From: a virus
Direction: 5' to 3' (one strand)
IMG/VR virus record: IMGVR_UViG_3300044637_001673
Location: 1 to 50,714 of that record
DNA length: 50,714 nt
Shown: positions 1 through 7,840 of the stretch, piece by piece
How positions within the stretch are numbered: the first letter of the stretch is position 1
How the letters are laid out: each line of letters begins with the position of its first letter
Translations under genes and position numbers: made by a program
Notes under the pieces: generated by a model
Seen by the model: only the letters and a program-made list of their open reading frames with translations
Database searches by the model: none
Told to the model about the DNA's origin: nothing

Positions 1-266
1 TTACTAATTGAAAATGTTCCGTGAATATCATAGAAATTTTCAGGATTTGGGTGGAGTTTAGCTCGTTCATCTAAATTCAACTTTCGTTCTTCAATTTTTA
101 ATCCCCACCTTTCAGAAAACAGATCATCTGTTTTGATTAGTCTAATAAATTCTTCTTTGTCCGGGACAAAGTAACCTGTATAATCTTCCTTACCTGAATG
201 TTCGTTGTACCACTTTTCAAATGCCTTATAAGCCTCACCCAATAATTCTTGTTGTTCTTTATTCAT
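1..266 (-). CDS. hypothetical protein, truncated by window edge
   Basis: The start codon is at 264-266. The frame stays open for 88 codons and runs off the left edge, so the C-terminus is missing. I recognise no family. The stretch FSERWGLKIEER near residue 50 recurs almost exactly as FSERWGLTIEER in the gene at 521-1039, so the two share a small charged domain or are paralogues. It sits 13 nt downstream of the next gene in the same leftward run. Confidence 0.75.
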   Translation of the reverse strand, partial: MNKEQQELLGEAYKAFEKWYNEHSGKEDYTGYFVPDKEEFIRLIKTDDLFSERWGLKIEERKLNLDERAKLHPNPENFYDIHGTFSIS

Positions 267-279
267 AACTTTCAATTTT

Positions 280-531
280 TTATGACCACGCTGCTAAAAG
301 TTCTTCAAGGTATTTAACTCTATCTTCTTTACCTTCAACGCCACGTATTTCATTTAGTTCTTTGTTTATTGTTTCTAATGCGTGTTTAAATACTGACGTA
401 TACATTTCTGCCATACGTTTTGGCATGTCTTTTGTTGGAATTCCTTCAATGCTATCAGCTAGTGTTTTTGCTTGTATATTTTTAACTCTTGGGAAATTTA
501 TGTCTTCCCATTTTGTTTTATCATTGCTCAT
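280..531 (-). CDS. hypothetical protein, 83 aa
   Basis: Charged, mostly helical small protein with no signal peptide, membrane segment or known motif. Its start overlaps the end of the upstream gene (521-1039) by 11 nt, typical of translational coupling in this operon. Function unknown; probably an early accessory gene. Confidence 0.7.
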   Translation of the reverse strand: MSNDKTKWEDINFPRVKNIQAKTLADSIEGIPTKDMPKRMAEMYTSVFKHALETINKELNEIRGVEGKEDRVKYLEELLAAWS

Positions 532-1039
532 AACTTTCTATTGTTTTATCGTTGTATGTTATTGTGATTAATTTGGTTGGGATGTTTGCTTCATCCATAG
601 CTTTATTATGACCATCAGGATAGTGTAACATTTTACTTTGCGCTTCTAATTCCTTTCTTAAATCTAAATTTTTGTAAGCAATTCTAAACCTTTCATCATC
701 ACTCAACTCTCGTTCTTCAATGGTTAATCCCCACCTTTCAGAGAACTCCAGATCTGTTTTACATTTGTTGATAAATTCATTTTGTGTTAATTTAATTTTA
801 TCCCCCATTATCCAGTAATAACCCATATAAGCCTCATTCAATAAGTCTGGTTCGTTTTTACCATAATGTTCCAATTGATTTTCGTTAAAGATGTGTAATA
901 ATCCGTATTCATCCATTTCACCAATCACCCGAACTTCACCAGCAATTGTTTCAAATACACCTACAATTGTGCAAGGAAATTTATAACCTTTTGGTTTGTG
1001 AGCCTTGTCTCCCACTTTAAACTTTGTTTCTTTATTCAT
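521..1039 (-). CDS. hypothetical protein with SH3-like N-terminus
   Basis: 172 aa. Residues 7-58 (KVGDKAHKPKG then short strands with a VIG turn) look like the small beta-barrel often seen at the start of phage accessory proteins; this is a weak, pattern-based call. Residues ~98-112 contain FSERWGLTIEER, shared with the truncated gene at 1-266. No catalytic motif is visible. Confidence 0.7.
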   Translation of the reverse strand: MNKETKFKVGDKAHKPKGYKFPCTIVGVFETIAGEVRVIGEMDEYGLLHIFNENQLEHYGKNEPDLLNEAYMGYYWIMGDKIKLTQNEFINKCKTDLEFSERWGLTIEERELSDDERFRIAYKNLDLRKELEAQSKMLHYPDGHNKAMDEANIPTKLITITYNDKTIESYEQ

Positions 1040-1046
1040 CTTTGTT

Positions 1047-1274
1047 TTATTTGTATATTGATGGTCTTGAATTAAGTCTTTGACTCAATAATGTTTCCTT
1101 GAAACACTTAACAAATTCTTCTTTTATGTCTTCAACAACAATATCGTTACCCCACACCATTACGTCTTTTTTAACCCTGTCTTTCCAGTGATAGTTTGTT
1201 GGGTAGTTGTATAAAAGGAAGTTCTCCATTTCCTCCATAGTAAAGGAAAGTTCTATTTTAATTTGTTCACTCAT
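1047..1274 (-). CDS. hypothetical protein, 75 aa
   Basis: Small acidic/aromatic protein (MSEQIKIELSFTMEEMENF start) without recognisable domain. It overlaps the upstream gene by 8 nt, so the two are probably coupled. Function unknown. Confidence 0.65.
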   Translation of the reverse strand: MSEQIKIELSFTMEEMENFLLYNYPTNYHWKDRVKKDVMVWGNDIVVEDIKEEFVKCFKETLLSQRLNSRPSIYK

Positions 1275-1713
1275 AATCTTTATAGTAGTATTTGTCTAAT
1301 AATTCTCTACATTTTTTTGTAACATATTCCAATGTCCAATTTTGTTTAAAACCATCTTTAAATCCTTCTTCACCTTTTGATATCCATTCAATTGCAAATG
1401 CGAAGTTTTCAAAATCTTTTTCCATTTGGCTAAGGTAAGAATTTGTTTCAAGTAATTCTGTAATATCATAACCATTTTTATGTAACCATAAAACCACTTT
1501 GGAATTATCAAAATGTAATATGCAATTGTCCTGACCATCGTGAAATTCAATACCTATAATTGACCGACCATCAAATGTTATTTGTTGTTTACCATCTTCA
1601 GTAATAACCGGTTCAAATGATAATTTTTTAAACCAATAATATTTCTCATTTGGATAGACAAATTTTAAAATATCTTTTGCTTCGTCTTCAGTAAGTTCTT
1701 TAATGTTTTTCAT
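1267..1713 (-). CDS. hypothetical protein, 148 aa
   Basis: I use the ATG at 1711-1713 (MKNIKELTEDEAKDIL). A longer reading from a TTG at 1752 would only translate, in another frame, the tail of the upstream 59-aa gene; an AAAACAAAG stretch lies just before the chosen ATG. The product is soluble and has no motif I recognise. Confidence 0.7.
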   Translation of the reverse strand: MKNIKELTEDEAKDILKFVYPNEKYYWFKKLSFEPVITEDGKQQITFDGRSIIGIEFHDGQDNCILHFDNSKVVLWLHKNGYDITELLETNSYLSQMEKDFENFAFAIEWISKGEEGFKDGFKQNWTLEYVTKKCRELLDKYYYKDYE

Positions 1714-1723
1714 CTTTGTTTTA

Positions 1724-1903
1724 CTATTTAATACCAATTCCCTCTCCGTCAATGTATATTAACTTTACCGTTTCACCATCACCTATAATTGTTAAAGTGG
1801 GATATTCATCATCTGGAACAGGATGGGTGGGTTTTATTTCATAACGATATTCATAACAAATTTTATCCACTTTATCAAGAAACTCTTTCATTTTATTTGT
1901 CAT
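1724..1903 (-). CDS. small hypothetical protein, 59 aa
   Basis: ATG at 1901-1903, stop TAG at 1724-1726. The product begins MTNKMKEFLDKVDKICYEY and ends in strand-like residues (KLIYIDGEGIGIK). It fills the space between 1713 and 1903, overlaps the next upstream tiny gene by an ATGA arrangement and keeps the codon use of its neighbours. Unknown function. Confidence 0.65.
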   Translation of the reverse strand: MTNKMKEFLDKVDKICYEYRYEIKPTHPVPDDEYPTLTIIGDGETVKLIYIDGEGIGIK

Positions 1904-1986
1904 CTCTTAAATTTTGATTTGAATTTCATCCACACTATTTCAGGATAATTCCATAACCACCAAAAAAATATGTAAATTTTTTTCAT
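1900..1986 (-). CDS. possible 28-aa peptide
   Basis: MKKIYIFFWWLWNYPEIVW start; aromatic and hydrophobic, so possibly membrane-associated. Its stop overlaps the start of the next gene (ATGA). Supported only by position and frame; it could be non-coding. Confidence 0.4.
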   Translation of the reverse strand: MKKIYIFFWWLWNYPEIVWMKFKSKFKR

Positions 1987-1993
1987 CAGTCAA

Positions 1994-2719
1994 TCATTTT
2001 ATATGGTACTTCTTTTTAAATTGTTCAAACGATTCTTCATTTATTGTAAAGCTCATTACACCAAGTGCTTTAGCTACAGATATTTCAATTGCATTTTTTA
2101 GTTCTTCCTCACTATACATTCTTTCAGATTGCCATTTAGCACCTAATTTAACACCATCACTAAATGTTAAATCTACATCATCTTTTAAACTTTGTTTGTA
2201 AAGTCCATTAGAATACTCTTCAAGTGTTTCTTGTTTAGGTTCTTCTTGTGGAATGATGATTTTTAGAGAAGAAGTAATTTCGGTAATATCACTTAAAATA
2301 CCACTATGATATTTTCTAATTTCAACAAACTCACAACTTGGATTCTTAACAAACCATTCTAAGAACTCATCATCAATAGCTTGTACACCATCTGCGATTA
2401 AATCTTGGTCTGTTGTCAGGATGATTTTTTTACAAACTTTTTGCAAAGAATGATAATCTCCATATTCATAAGAAACTCCTTTGCCAATTAAAAATTCATA
2501 CCCATCTTCAGTTAATATAATTTTACCAACTTCTTTTCCAATTAATCCATAATCTCCTTCTTTAATTTCTTCGTTAGAAGTGATGTATAAATGATAATTC
2601 TTACAATGTCCTTTTGGTGTGTTAGTTAATCCATTAGTATAAAGTTTAATGGATGAACTCCCACCAGGTTTAGTTAACCTACTTGGTTTTTCTGTTGGTA
2701 ATAAATGTATGTTTTTCAT
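1994..2719 (-). CDS. conserved phage protein of unknown function, 241 aa
   Basis: Three blocks are visible: an N-terminal strand-rich part (MKNIHLLPTEKPSRL, then YITSNEEIKEGDYGLIG), a central block KKIILTTDQDLIADGVQAID and EFLEWFVKNPSCEFVEI, and a C-terminal helical part (GAKWQSERMYSEEE). From memory this block order recurs in proteins of Bacteroidota and marine phages, without a known role. A possible host-type -10 box (TAAGTTTG, 2737-2744) lies 17 nt before the start. Confidence 0.8.
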   Translation of the reverse strand: MKNIHLLPTEKPSRLTKPGGSSSIKLYTNGLTNTPKGHCKNYHLYITSNEEIKEGDYGLIGKEVGKIILTEDGYEFLIGKGVSYEYGDYHSLQKVCKKIILTTDQDLIADGVQAIDDEFLEWFVKNPSCEFVEIRKYHSGILSDITEITSSLKIIIPQEEPKQETLEEYSNGLYKQSLKDDVDLTFSDGVKLGAKWQSERMYSEEELKNAIEISVAKALGVMSFTINEESFEQFKKKYHIK

Positions 2720-2796
2720 TTTCTATCTTTTTTATACAAACTTAAACAATTTATTTTGATTAAAAAAGTTTTTTTGTTAAAATATAGGGTAAACCC

Positions 2797-2946
2797 CTAC
2801 TCCTTTTCTATTTCTATTTCCGGTTTAACCTTACTTGGTTTTTTAGTTGTTTCATCATCTGTATCGTCTTCAATAACGATCTTTACTGTTTCAGGGAATA
2901 ACATATTCATTCCAATTCCTAAATTTACTTCAATTACTTTTTCCAT
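2797..2946 (-). CDS. small acidic protein, 49 aa
   Basis: ATG at 2944-2946, TAG at 2797-2799. Product MEKVIEVNLGIGMNMLFPET followed by an acidic/lysine-rich tail. It fills an otherwise empty interval in the operon. Unknown function. Confidence 0.6.
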   Translation of the reverse strand: MEKVIEVNLGIGMNMLFPETVKIVIEDDTDDETTKKPSKVKPEIEIEKE

Positions 2947-2958
2947 GCCTTTTTAATT

Positions 2959-3147
2959 TTAAAATAATAATCCAATTGCCAATCCTAATGCAAATCCTGA
3001 CACAAATATTGAAACAATAAATGTTATTAAATATTTTTTAATCTTATTAAAATTAAAAAATCCGTTATTGTTTTGTGGTTGTTGAAAACCTTTCATTACG
3101 TTTTCCAAATTTTTAAACATATTTGGATCAAAGGGGTTGTTGTTCAT
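2959..3147 (-). CDS. tail-anchored small membrane protein, 62 aa
   Basis: The first ~35 residues are polar and Asn/Gln/Phe-rich; residues ~40-62 form one hydrophobic helix (LITFIVSIFVSGFALGLAIG) at the extreme C-terminus. This gives a single-pass, tail-anchored topology. Overlaps the upstream zinc-ribbon gene by 4 nt. Function unknown. Confidence 0.65.
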   Translation of the reverse strand: MNNNPFDPNMFKNLENVMKGFQQPQNNNGFFNFNKIKKYLITFIVSIFVSGFALGLAIGLLF

Positions 3148-3461
3148 ATTTTATTTTCTTTTATAATTTTATATTTGTTAAGTTTTAACCATTCTAAAAA
3201 ATCAGGTGCCGTCCATTCATTTGGATCCAATTCACCTAATGGACCATCTCCGAACTGATCAATAAAACCTTGTAAATAATCTTGTTCAATTTCAAATCCA
3301 CCATTTTCACTTTCAACTATTTTAGTTCTAACCATTTCAATAGCACAAGGTTCACACTGAACGGATCTTTTATCACCTGAAAAAGTATTCTTACATGTTA
3401 TACAATTACAGTGATAAAACCCAGGAGCAAATCCACCTATTGGATATTTTACTTCTTCCAT
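3144..3461 (-). CDS. small zinc-ribbon protein, 105 aa
   Basis: N-terminal Cys cluster HCNCITC ... CEPC (residues ~18-39) is a treble-clef/zinc-ribbon pattern that I recall from short phage proteins with the block GFxPGFYxCNCxTC. The C-terminal half is acidic and helical. Probably a nucleic-acid- or protein-binding accessory factor; the role is inferred from the motif only. Confidence 0.7.
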   Translation of the reverse strand: MEEVKYPIGGFAPGFYHCNCITCKNTFSGDKRSVQCEPCAIEMVRTKIVESENGGFEIEQDYLQGFIDQFGDGPLGELDPNEWTAPDFLEWLKLNKYKIIKENKI

Positions 3462-3697
3462 TATTCCGATTTATTTATGAATGATTGTCGTTTAATTCTT
3501 ACCAAATCATTAAGTGGGTCAATAACTGTGTATTGATAACTGTTCCAGTATTTATCTGGAGATTTAGTTCTTAATTGTTTTGCAAAATTACTAATCAATT
3601 TTTTAGCGGTAAATGTTTGTTGGTATGTTTCACAAGAATCAATTATCTTTTCAATCCAGTTTGATACGTCTCCGTAGTGTGTGCTTCTATTTTCCAT
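3461..3697 (-). CDS. hypothetical protein, 78 aa
   Basis: Soluble, basic C-terminus, no recognised motif. Abuts the zinc-ribbon gene and lies 2 nt from the next upstream gene, so it belongs to the same transcript started at the promoter near 4219. Confidence 0.65.
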   Translation of the reverse strand: MENRSTHYGDVSNWIEKIIDSCETYQQTFTAKKLISNFAKQLRTKSPDKYWNSYQYTVIDPLNDLVRIKRQSFINKSE

Positions 3698-3698
3698 T

Positions 3699-4214
3699 TT
3701 ATGCTTTTTTTAAAATTAAACATCCGTTCTCGTCAAGTTTTGGTTGTTCTTTTGGTTTGTCTTCAGTATACGATGTTGAAAATCCACCTAATGATTGGTC
3801 ATAGAAACAAGGTTCCATTTTAATCTCAACATCAATTTCTGTTGGTTGTTGAAGGGATTGGATATATTTATCTGTGTGGTCTATTGCAGGATAACCAAAA
3901 TTATGACCATTAGACACTCCATCCATATATGCTTTTCTAACATCCTCCAAAGTAAATACCTTGTCTTTGTTCAACTCAATTGCTTTGTTGATACATTCTT
4001 TAGCAAATGCTTCAGTGAATGAATCTATAACCCCATCAAATCCGTTTCTAACTTGTTTATATACAACATCAATAACATCAACTACACCAAATATCTCATC
4101 ACAGTTTTGTTTGAAGAGTTTTTGATTTCCTTCAACATATTCTGTTGACGCAATTATTTTTCCATCAACATACAGATAATAATTGGAATCAGTCTTAATC
4201 AGTTTTGCTTTCAT
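3699..4214 (-). CDS. conserved phage protein, 171 aa
   Basis: Begins MKAKLIKTDSNYYLYVDGK, a strand pair; the middle (DVRKAYMDGVSNGHNFGYPA) resembles the central part of other small phage proteins of unknown role, and the end is KLDENGCLILKKA. First gene after a complete host-type promoter (4219-4250): the -10 box ends only 4 nt before the ATG, so the mRNA is probably leaderless. Confidence 0.75.
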   Translation of the reverse strand: MKAKLIKTDSNYYLYVDGKIIASTEYVEGNQKLFKQNCDEIFGVVDVIDVVYKQVRNGFDGVIDSFTEAFAKECINKAIELNKDKVFTLEDVRKAYMDGVSNGHNFGYPAIDHTDKYIQSLQQPTEIDVEIKMEPCFYDQSLGGFSTSYTEDKPKEQPKLDENGCLILKKA

Positions 4215-4218
4215 AATA

Positions 4219-4250
4219 CAAATGTAAAAAAATTAAATTAAAAAAACAAA
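4219..4250 (-). promoter_or_regulatory. host-type promoter, leaderless arrangement
   Basis: On the minus strand TTTG, 20 nt, TACATTTG (Bacteroidota -33/-7 boxes), then TATT and the ATG of the 3699-4214 gene. Directly follows the terminator at 4250-4272. Confidence 0.75.
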
Positions 4251-4272
4251 TCCCACCGGTAGAAGGTGGGGT
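4250..4272 (-). terminator. rho-independent terminator
   Basis: Minus-strand hairpin CCCACC / GGTGGG with a 7-nt loop, followed by a T-rich run. Ends the transcript of the 4280-5480 genes and overlaps the next promoter. Confidence 0.75.
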
Positions 4273-4279
4273 TTGAATC

Positions 4280-4531
4280 TTATTTCTCAATAGGTTTGAC
4301 CATCTTTATATTAACGGTTGGTGTGTCCATCCATTGTCCGTTACACATTTTTATGGTACTCATTCCACTTTCATATGATATTACCTGTGTTGCTTCAATT
4401 TGTGATCCATCATTTAATATTACTAACTCATCACAAACTTTATCATTTTGGATTGAGATGTACACAAACCAACTAAATAATACAGATGTTAATATTATAA
4501 ATAAAATTATAAAACTAAAATTTCTTATCAT
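4280..4531 (-). CDS. small membrane-anchored protein, 83 aa
   Basis: N-terminal hydrophobic helix (residues 4-26, FSFIILFIILTSVLFSWFVY) followed by a short polar domain. No lipobox, so probably an uncleaved anchor with the rest outside the cytoplasm. Last gene before the terminator and next to the SPFH gene, so possibly a partner of that protein; this is inference. Confidence 0.65.
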   Translation of the reverse strand: MIRNFSFIILFIILTSVLFSWFVYISIQNDKVCDELVILNDGSQIEATQVISYESGMSTIKMCNGQWMDTPTVNIKMVKPIEK

Positions 4532-4532
4532 A

Positions 4533-5480
4533 TTATTTAATGTTTAAAAATGTTCCTGATCCACCCGCAACTGTTGTAGGAAGTTTTCCGTCCCAAGATT
4601 GTGCTTTCAAATATTCAACATAAAGAGGTGTAATTTCTTTTTGTTTTAACTTCATTGCCAAGGCCAAGGCTTGTGCGTCAATTATAACTTTTGCCGAATC
4701 TCCACGAGCGATTGCGATTTTTTCTTGAGCTTCAGCTTCCGCAACTAACTTACGTTGCATCGCAGCCTGTGCCTCCTGAACCGCCTTTGTTTTAGATTCA
4801 ATCGCCTGTTGTAGTGCTTTTGGTGGTGTGATGTTAGTTCTTAACTGTGATACTTCAAACCATTTAGATAATCTTTTATTACACTCAGCAACAATAGCCG
4901 CTTCAAATTCCTCTCTTTTATTAAAGATAGCATCCACTTCCCATTTATTAGCCACGTCATTTACTGAAGAGACAATTGCGTTCATTAACCATCCTTGTTC
5001 AATTTGTTTTATATCTAAACGTAAGTTCTCAAACATATTACCAATTGCCGTCGGTTTTAATGAATAGTTAAAACTTGGTTTAATTGTTGCTGCAAATCCA
5101 CCTTTTGTAATCACGGTCTGATCCTTATATTCAATATGTTGTTGGTATGTAGGAAACTCTAACATCTGTTCTGTCCAAGTATTGTATAATACCCACCCCG
5201 TTTTATATTCATAACTTGACACACCTCTTTTGTCACCGGTTAAATTAACTTTAATCCCAACGTGTCCAGCATCTACTCTATCTAATGCGAATGGTTGGAT
5301 GCTAGAGATTATAATAGCCAAGACAAAAATACCAATTGGTTTAACTATCCACATAGTATTAAACATCTCTTTACTATCACCCCATCTGTCTGTTCCTGTT
5401 ACATACATTCGGTCTCTTGTTGTAAATGCTACAAATCCAGCAATTACCAATCCTAAAATAAAAATTAAAGTACTAATCAT
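4533..5480 (-). CDS. SPFH/band-7 (prohibitin-like) membrane protein
   Basis: 315 aa. Two hydrophobic segments at residues 2-20 and 46-66, then an SPFH-type domain (residues ~68-225; VDAGHVGIKVNLTGDKRG and the ITKGGFAATIKPSF strands) and an Ala/Glu/Lys-rich coiled coil (~225-285, KAVQEAQAAMQRKLVAEAEA). Such proteins form large membrane scaffolds. In phages prohibitin-like proteins are occasional and their role is not settled; membrane protection or superinfection control are possibilities. Followed by two small membrane proteins. Confidence 0.85.
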   Translation of the reverse strand: MISTLIFILGLVIAGFVAFTTRDRMYVTGTDRWGDSKEMFNTMWIVKPIGIFVLAIIISSIQPFALDRVDAGHVGIKVNLTGDKRGVSSYEYKTGWVLYNTWTEQMLEFPTYQQHIEYKDQTVITKGGFAATIKPSFNYSLKPTAIGNMFENLRLDIKQIEQGWLMNAIVSSVNDVANKWEVDAIFNKREEFEAAIVAECNKRLSKWFEVSQLRTNITPPKALQQAIESKTKAVQEAQAAMQRKLVAEAEAQEKIAIARGDSAKVIIDAQALALAMKLKQKEITPLYVEYLKAQSWDGKLPTTVAGGSGTFLNIK

Positions 5481-5667
5481 TTTTTTCTTCTTTTTTGTTA
5501 AATAATTTTATTGTTTCGTTTATTACATACATAAGGAGTCCAACAACACCAACGAAACTTAACAGTTGGAGGAATCCGTTTACTTCTCTACTGACGACAT
5601 ATTCGCCAAACATTGTTCCGATTGCGATAAAGCCTAACCACATCAGAAACACTTTAAAAAACTTCAT
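5473..5667 (-). CDS. small membrane protein, 64 aa
   Basis: Two predicted membrane helices (residues ~5-24 and ~33-53) and a charged C-terminal tail KLFNKKEEKND. Overlaps the start of the SPFH gene by 8 nt, so it is likely translated with it. Confidence 0.65.
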   Translation of the reverse strand: MKFFKVFLMWLGFIAIGTMFGEYVVSREVNGFLQLLSFVGVVGLLMYVINETIKLFNKKEEKND

Positions 5668-5682
5668 TTCATTTTTTATATA

Positions 5683-6054
5683 TTAATCATTTATAAAAAC
5701 ACAATTCTTAAATTCATAAACTTGTCCGGATCTTGAGGATATTACATCTAATTCAATGTTATAACCAATAATGTTTATTTTTTCTGCTTTAAAGTCTTCA
5801 CCTTTTTTTGGTACTTTAAACTTTAATGGTTTATCAAATACTACCCCTTGTCTATATGATATCCTTTTAACAGTATCGGTCCAAGTTGATAATCCATATT
5901 TTCCATTATACCTAAACTTTCTACCGACAAATCTTGGAATATCAAACCTTTCATTTTCCACATCTTTTGATAATGGATTTTTCTCACCTGTTAGTTCTTC
6001 GTAGTAAGGATTAAGTTCTCCGGTCTGTGGATCGTGTGTTGGTATTTTCTTCAT
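5683..6054 (-). CDS. hypothetical protein, 123 aa
   Basis: Strand-rich soluble protein (MKKIPTHDPQTGELNPYYEE start; KVPKKGEDFKAEKINIIGYN in the middle). No motif identified. Sits between membrane-protein genes in the same run. Confidence 0.65.
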   Translation of the reverse strand: MKKIPTHDPQTGELNPYYEELTGEKNPLSKDVENERFDIPRFVGRKFRYNGKYGLSTWTDTVKRISYRQGVVFDKPLKFKVPKKGEDFKAEKINIIGYNIELDVISSRSGQVYEFKNCVFIND

Positions 6055-6056
6055 TA

Positions 6057-6242
6057 TTACTTATTATAAAGTACGTACAATCTTTGAGCAATTTCTTTTA
6101 ATTGAAATTCTAATTTTGAAATTTTTTGTTTATCCTCTTCAGTTAATTCAAACTTTTCTGCTTTAATGTCTGCAATTTCATTAATGATTCTTCTATGTTG
6201 TTCCATTAAAGCTCCTTGCAAAATTCCGTTGTTTTGTTCCAT
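6057..6242 (-). CDS. small coiled-coil protein, 61 aa
   Basis: Almost entirely helical with heptad-like hydrophobics (RRIINEIADIKAEKFELTEE). Likely oligomeric. Function unknown. Confidence 0.6.
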   Translation of the reverse strand: MEQNNGILQGALMEQHRRIINEIADIKAEKFELTEEDKQKISKLEFQLKEIAQRLYVLYNK

Positions 6243-6252
6243 TTTTTTATTT

Positions 6253-6504
6253 TTATTTTTTTATTATTGCCCTTGTTAACTGGTTGATTAATCCTTGTAA
6301 TTCACCGAACTCGTGAAATCTAACAAGTGGATCAGTATTGAAAAAATCAACGTACCATTTATCTTCCTTTATTTCCTCGTTAGTTGGTGTAATAAAGGTT
6401 AAACCGTCCACAATATCAAGAACATAGTAATAGGACTCATCTTCATCGTGTTCTCTGATTTCCTCACTTTTAAACCCTAAAAGTATTAATTCTCTTTCTG
6501 TCAT
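6253..6504 (-). CDS. hypothetical protein, 83 aa
   Basis: Starts MTERELILLGFKSEEIREHD, acidic, with strand-like blocks (YYYVLDIVDGLTFITPTNEE). I recognise no family; a short winged-helix-like fold is possible but not supported by a motif. Confidence 0.6.
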   Translation of the reverse strand: MTERELILLGFKSEEIREHDEDESYYYVLDIVDGLTFITPTNEEIKEDKWYVDFFNTDPLVRFHEFGELQGLINQLTRAIIKK

Positions 6505-6505
6505 A

Positions 6506-6769
6506 TTACTTAGTTTCTATAATGTTATAAGTTCCTTCAATTACACCCCAAGATGATTCTTCGTGAAATTGATATGTTTCGGCAACATCATTAGAATCCA
6601 TCTGACGTGTCAAATACCAAATTTGGGTTTCTTTCCAAGTAACAGTCACCAATTTACGTCCTTTTGGTAGATGTATTGTTCCTTCACCGCCAAAACTTTT
6701 AACTCTTTCGTTTTCTGTACAAGATGTTACCATAACACCCATTAAAATCGCTAAAAATACTTTCTTCAT
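6506..6769 (-). CDS. small lipoprotein, 87 aa
   Basis: Signal peptide MKKVFLAILMGVMVTSC with a lipobox-like VTSC, so Cys17 is the likely lipidated residue. The mature part is a short strand-rich domain. One of three adjacent lipoprotein genes (with 6766-7014 and 7286-7504), which suggests cell-envelope modification during infection. Confidence 0.7.
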   Translation of the reverse strand: MKKVFLAILMGVMVTSCTENERVKSFGGEGTIHLPKGRKLVTVTWKETQIWYLTRQMDSNDVAETYQFHEESSWGVIEGTYNIIETK

Positions 6770-7014
6770 TTTATTAGTTTTATTTTTTTTAAATCTCCGT
6801 TTTTATCTGTTTTATATTTAACCCTAACAGTATCAACAACTAAAATGTACTGATGGTCCATGTTTAAACAATTCCATTCACAAGTTTCGTGATAATACAG
6901 ATGGACATGTATTTTATCCAACTTTTTACATTTCAAATATGTGAAATCTTTATATTGCCAGTTTGAACAACTCGTTACCAACCACAGAACAAATATATAT
7001 AACATTTTTTTCAT
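6766..7014 (-). CDS. small lipoprotein, 82 aa
   Basis: I choose the ATG at 7012-7014 (MKKMLYIFVLWLVTSC); the only longer start is TTG. VTSC is the lipobox. The mature part has paired Cys (HETCEWNC). Overlaps the 6506-6769 gene by 4 nt. Confidence 0.7.
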   Translation of the reverse strand: MKKMLYIFVLWLVTSCSNWQYKDFTYLKCKKLDKIHVHLYYHETCEWNCLNMDHQYILVVDTVRVKYKTDKNGDLKKIKLIK

Positions 7015-7016
7015 AA

Positions 7017-7289
7017 TCAAATTTCTCTTGATGTAAATTCTTTAAGTGCTTCGTCAACAACCTTCATATATTTTTCTTGTTTTTTTCTATGATAAAGATA
7101 TAATAAAAAACAGATTAGGTATACAATTAAAAAACTAACTACTCCAACAAAATTAAAAAATAATAAGATAGATTGTATAAGTGATACAATAGTTAAGATT
7201 ATTGTTGAGTACATGTGTTTATCGGCAATTGCCAAATTTTTCCGAGCCAAATCTAAAAGTTCTCCGTCGTTTAATTCTTTCACATTCAT
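7017..7289 (-). CDS. two-helix membrane protein, 90 aa
   Basis: A cytoplasmic-like N-terminal helix (residues 1-25), then two hydrophobic helices (about 29-46 and 49-66) and a Lys-rich tail. Overlaps the neighbouring lipoprotein gene by 4 nt. Role unknown. Confidence 0.65.
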   Translation of the reverse strand: MNVKELNDGELLDLARKNLAIADKHMYSTIILTIVSLIQSILLFFNFVGVVSFLIVYLICFLLYLYHRKKQEKYMKVVDEALKEFTSREI

Positions 7290-7504
7290 AATTTAATCGT
7301 TTTAATAACATATGGAGGACTGATTCTTACTTCACTACCATCACTATTAAAGTAATACGCAGTATCACCATCAAAACTTATTGTGTCGGTATACCAGACT
7401 GCTGGATGTCCACCATCTTTTGTTTCAACCACACCTTCAATTTTGTACTTGTACCCGTTTGATGTACAGGACACAAGACATAACATAATTAATAATTTTT
7501 TCAT
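7286..7504 (-). CDS. small lipoprotein, 72 aa
   Basis: The ATG at 7502-7504 gives MKKLLIMLCLVSCTSNG, a lipoprotein signal with LVSC. I prefer it to the ATG at 7540 because a -10 box (TACCTTTG, 7509-7516) ends 4 nt before it, in the same TATT-ATG arrangement seen at four other genes here. The mature domain is strand-rich. Confidence 0.65.
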   Translation of the reverse strand: MKKLLIMLCLVSCTSNGYKYKIEGVVETKDGGHPAVWYTDTISFDGDTAYYFNSDGSEVRISPPYVIKTIKL

Positions 7505-7650
7505 AATACAAAGGTAACTAAATTTATTGATATAACACACATTATTTTTTCTTTATTTTGGTAAATTACTTTTTTGCCACCATAAAATCTTTCATCAATC
7601 TCAACAACCCCTTCGGTTATCTCGTTATCAACCAAAAGTTTTACTTTCAT
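7501..7650 (-). CDS. small hypothetical protein, 49 aa
   Basis: ATG at 7648-7650, TGA at 7501-7503; product starts MKVKLLVDNEITEGVVEIDE. It overlaps the end of the 7628-7840 gene by 23 nt and its own 3' end contains the promoter of the downstream lipoprotein. Reasonable codon use, but no family. Confidence 0.5.
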   Translation of the reverse strand: MKVKLLVDNEITEGVVEIDERFYGGKKVIYQNKEKIMCVISINLVTFVL

Positions 7651-7840
7651 CTTCAAATAATTGGTTGGTGATCAGGTTGTTTTGAATATCGTGTTTTCCC
7701 ATATTATAGGTTGTGTACGTGCCGTTATCAAAATAAACCCTCACCATCAAAAATCCAAGATCAGACACGTAAAGTTTTTCAATTTGCCCAACACCCTTTG
7801 GTGTATTAATTATTGGCTGATTGTTTATTGATTTTATCAT
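7628..7840 (-). CDS. hypothetical protein, 70 aa
   Basis: Short strand-rich protein (QIEKLYVSDLGFLMVRVYFD). Overlaps the upstream gene by 35 nt. Unknown. Confidence 0.55.
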   Translation of the reverse strand: MIKSINNQPIINTPKGVGQIEKLYVSDLGFLMVRVYFDNGTYTTYNMGKHDIQNNLITNQLFEDESKTFG

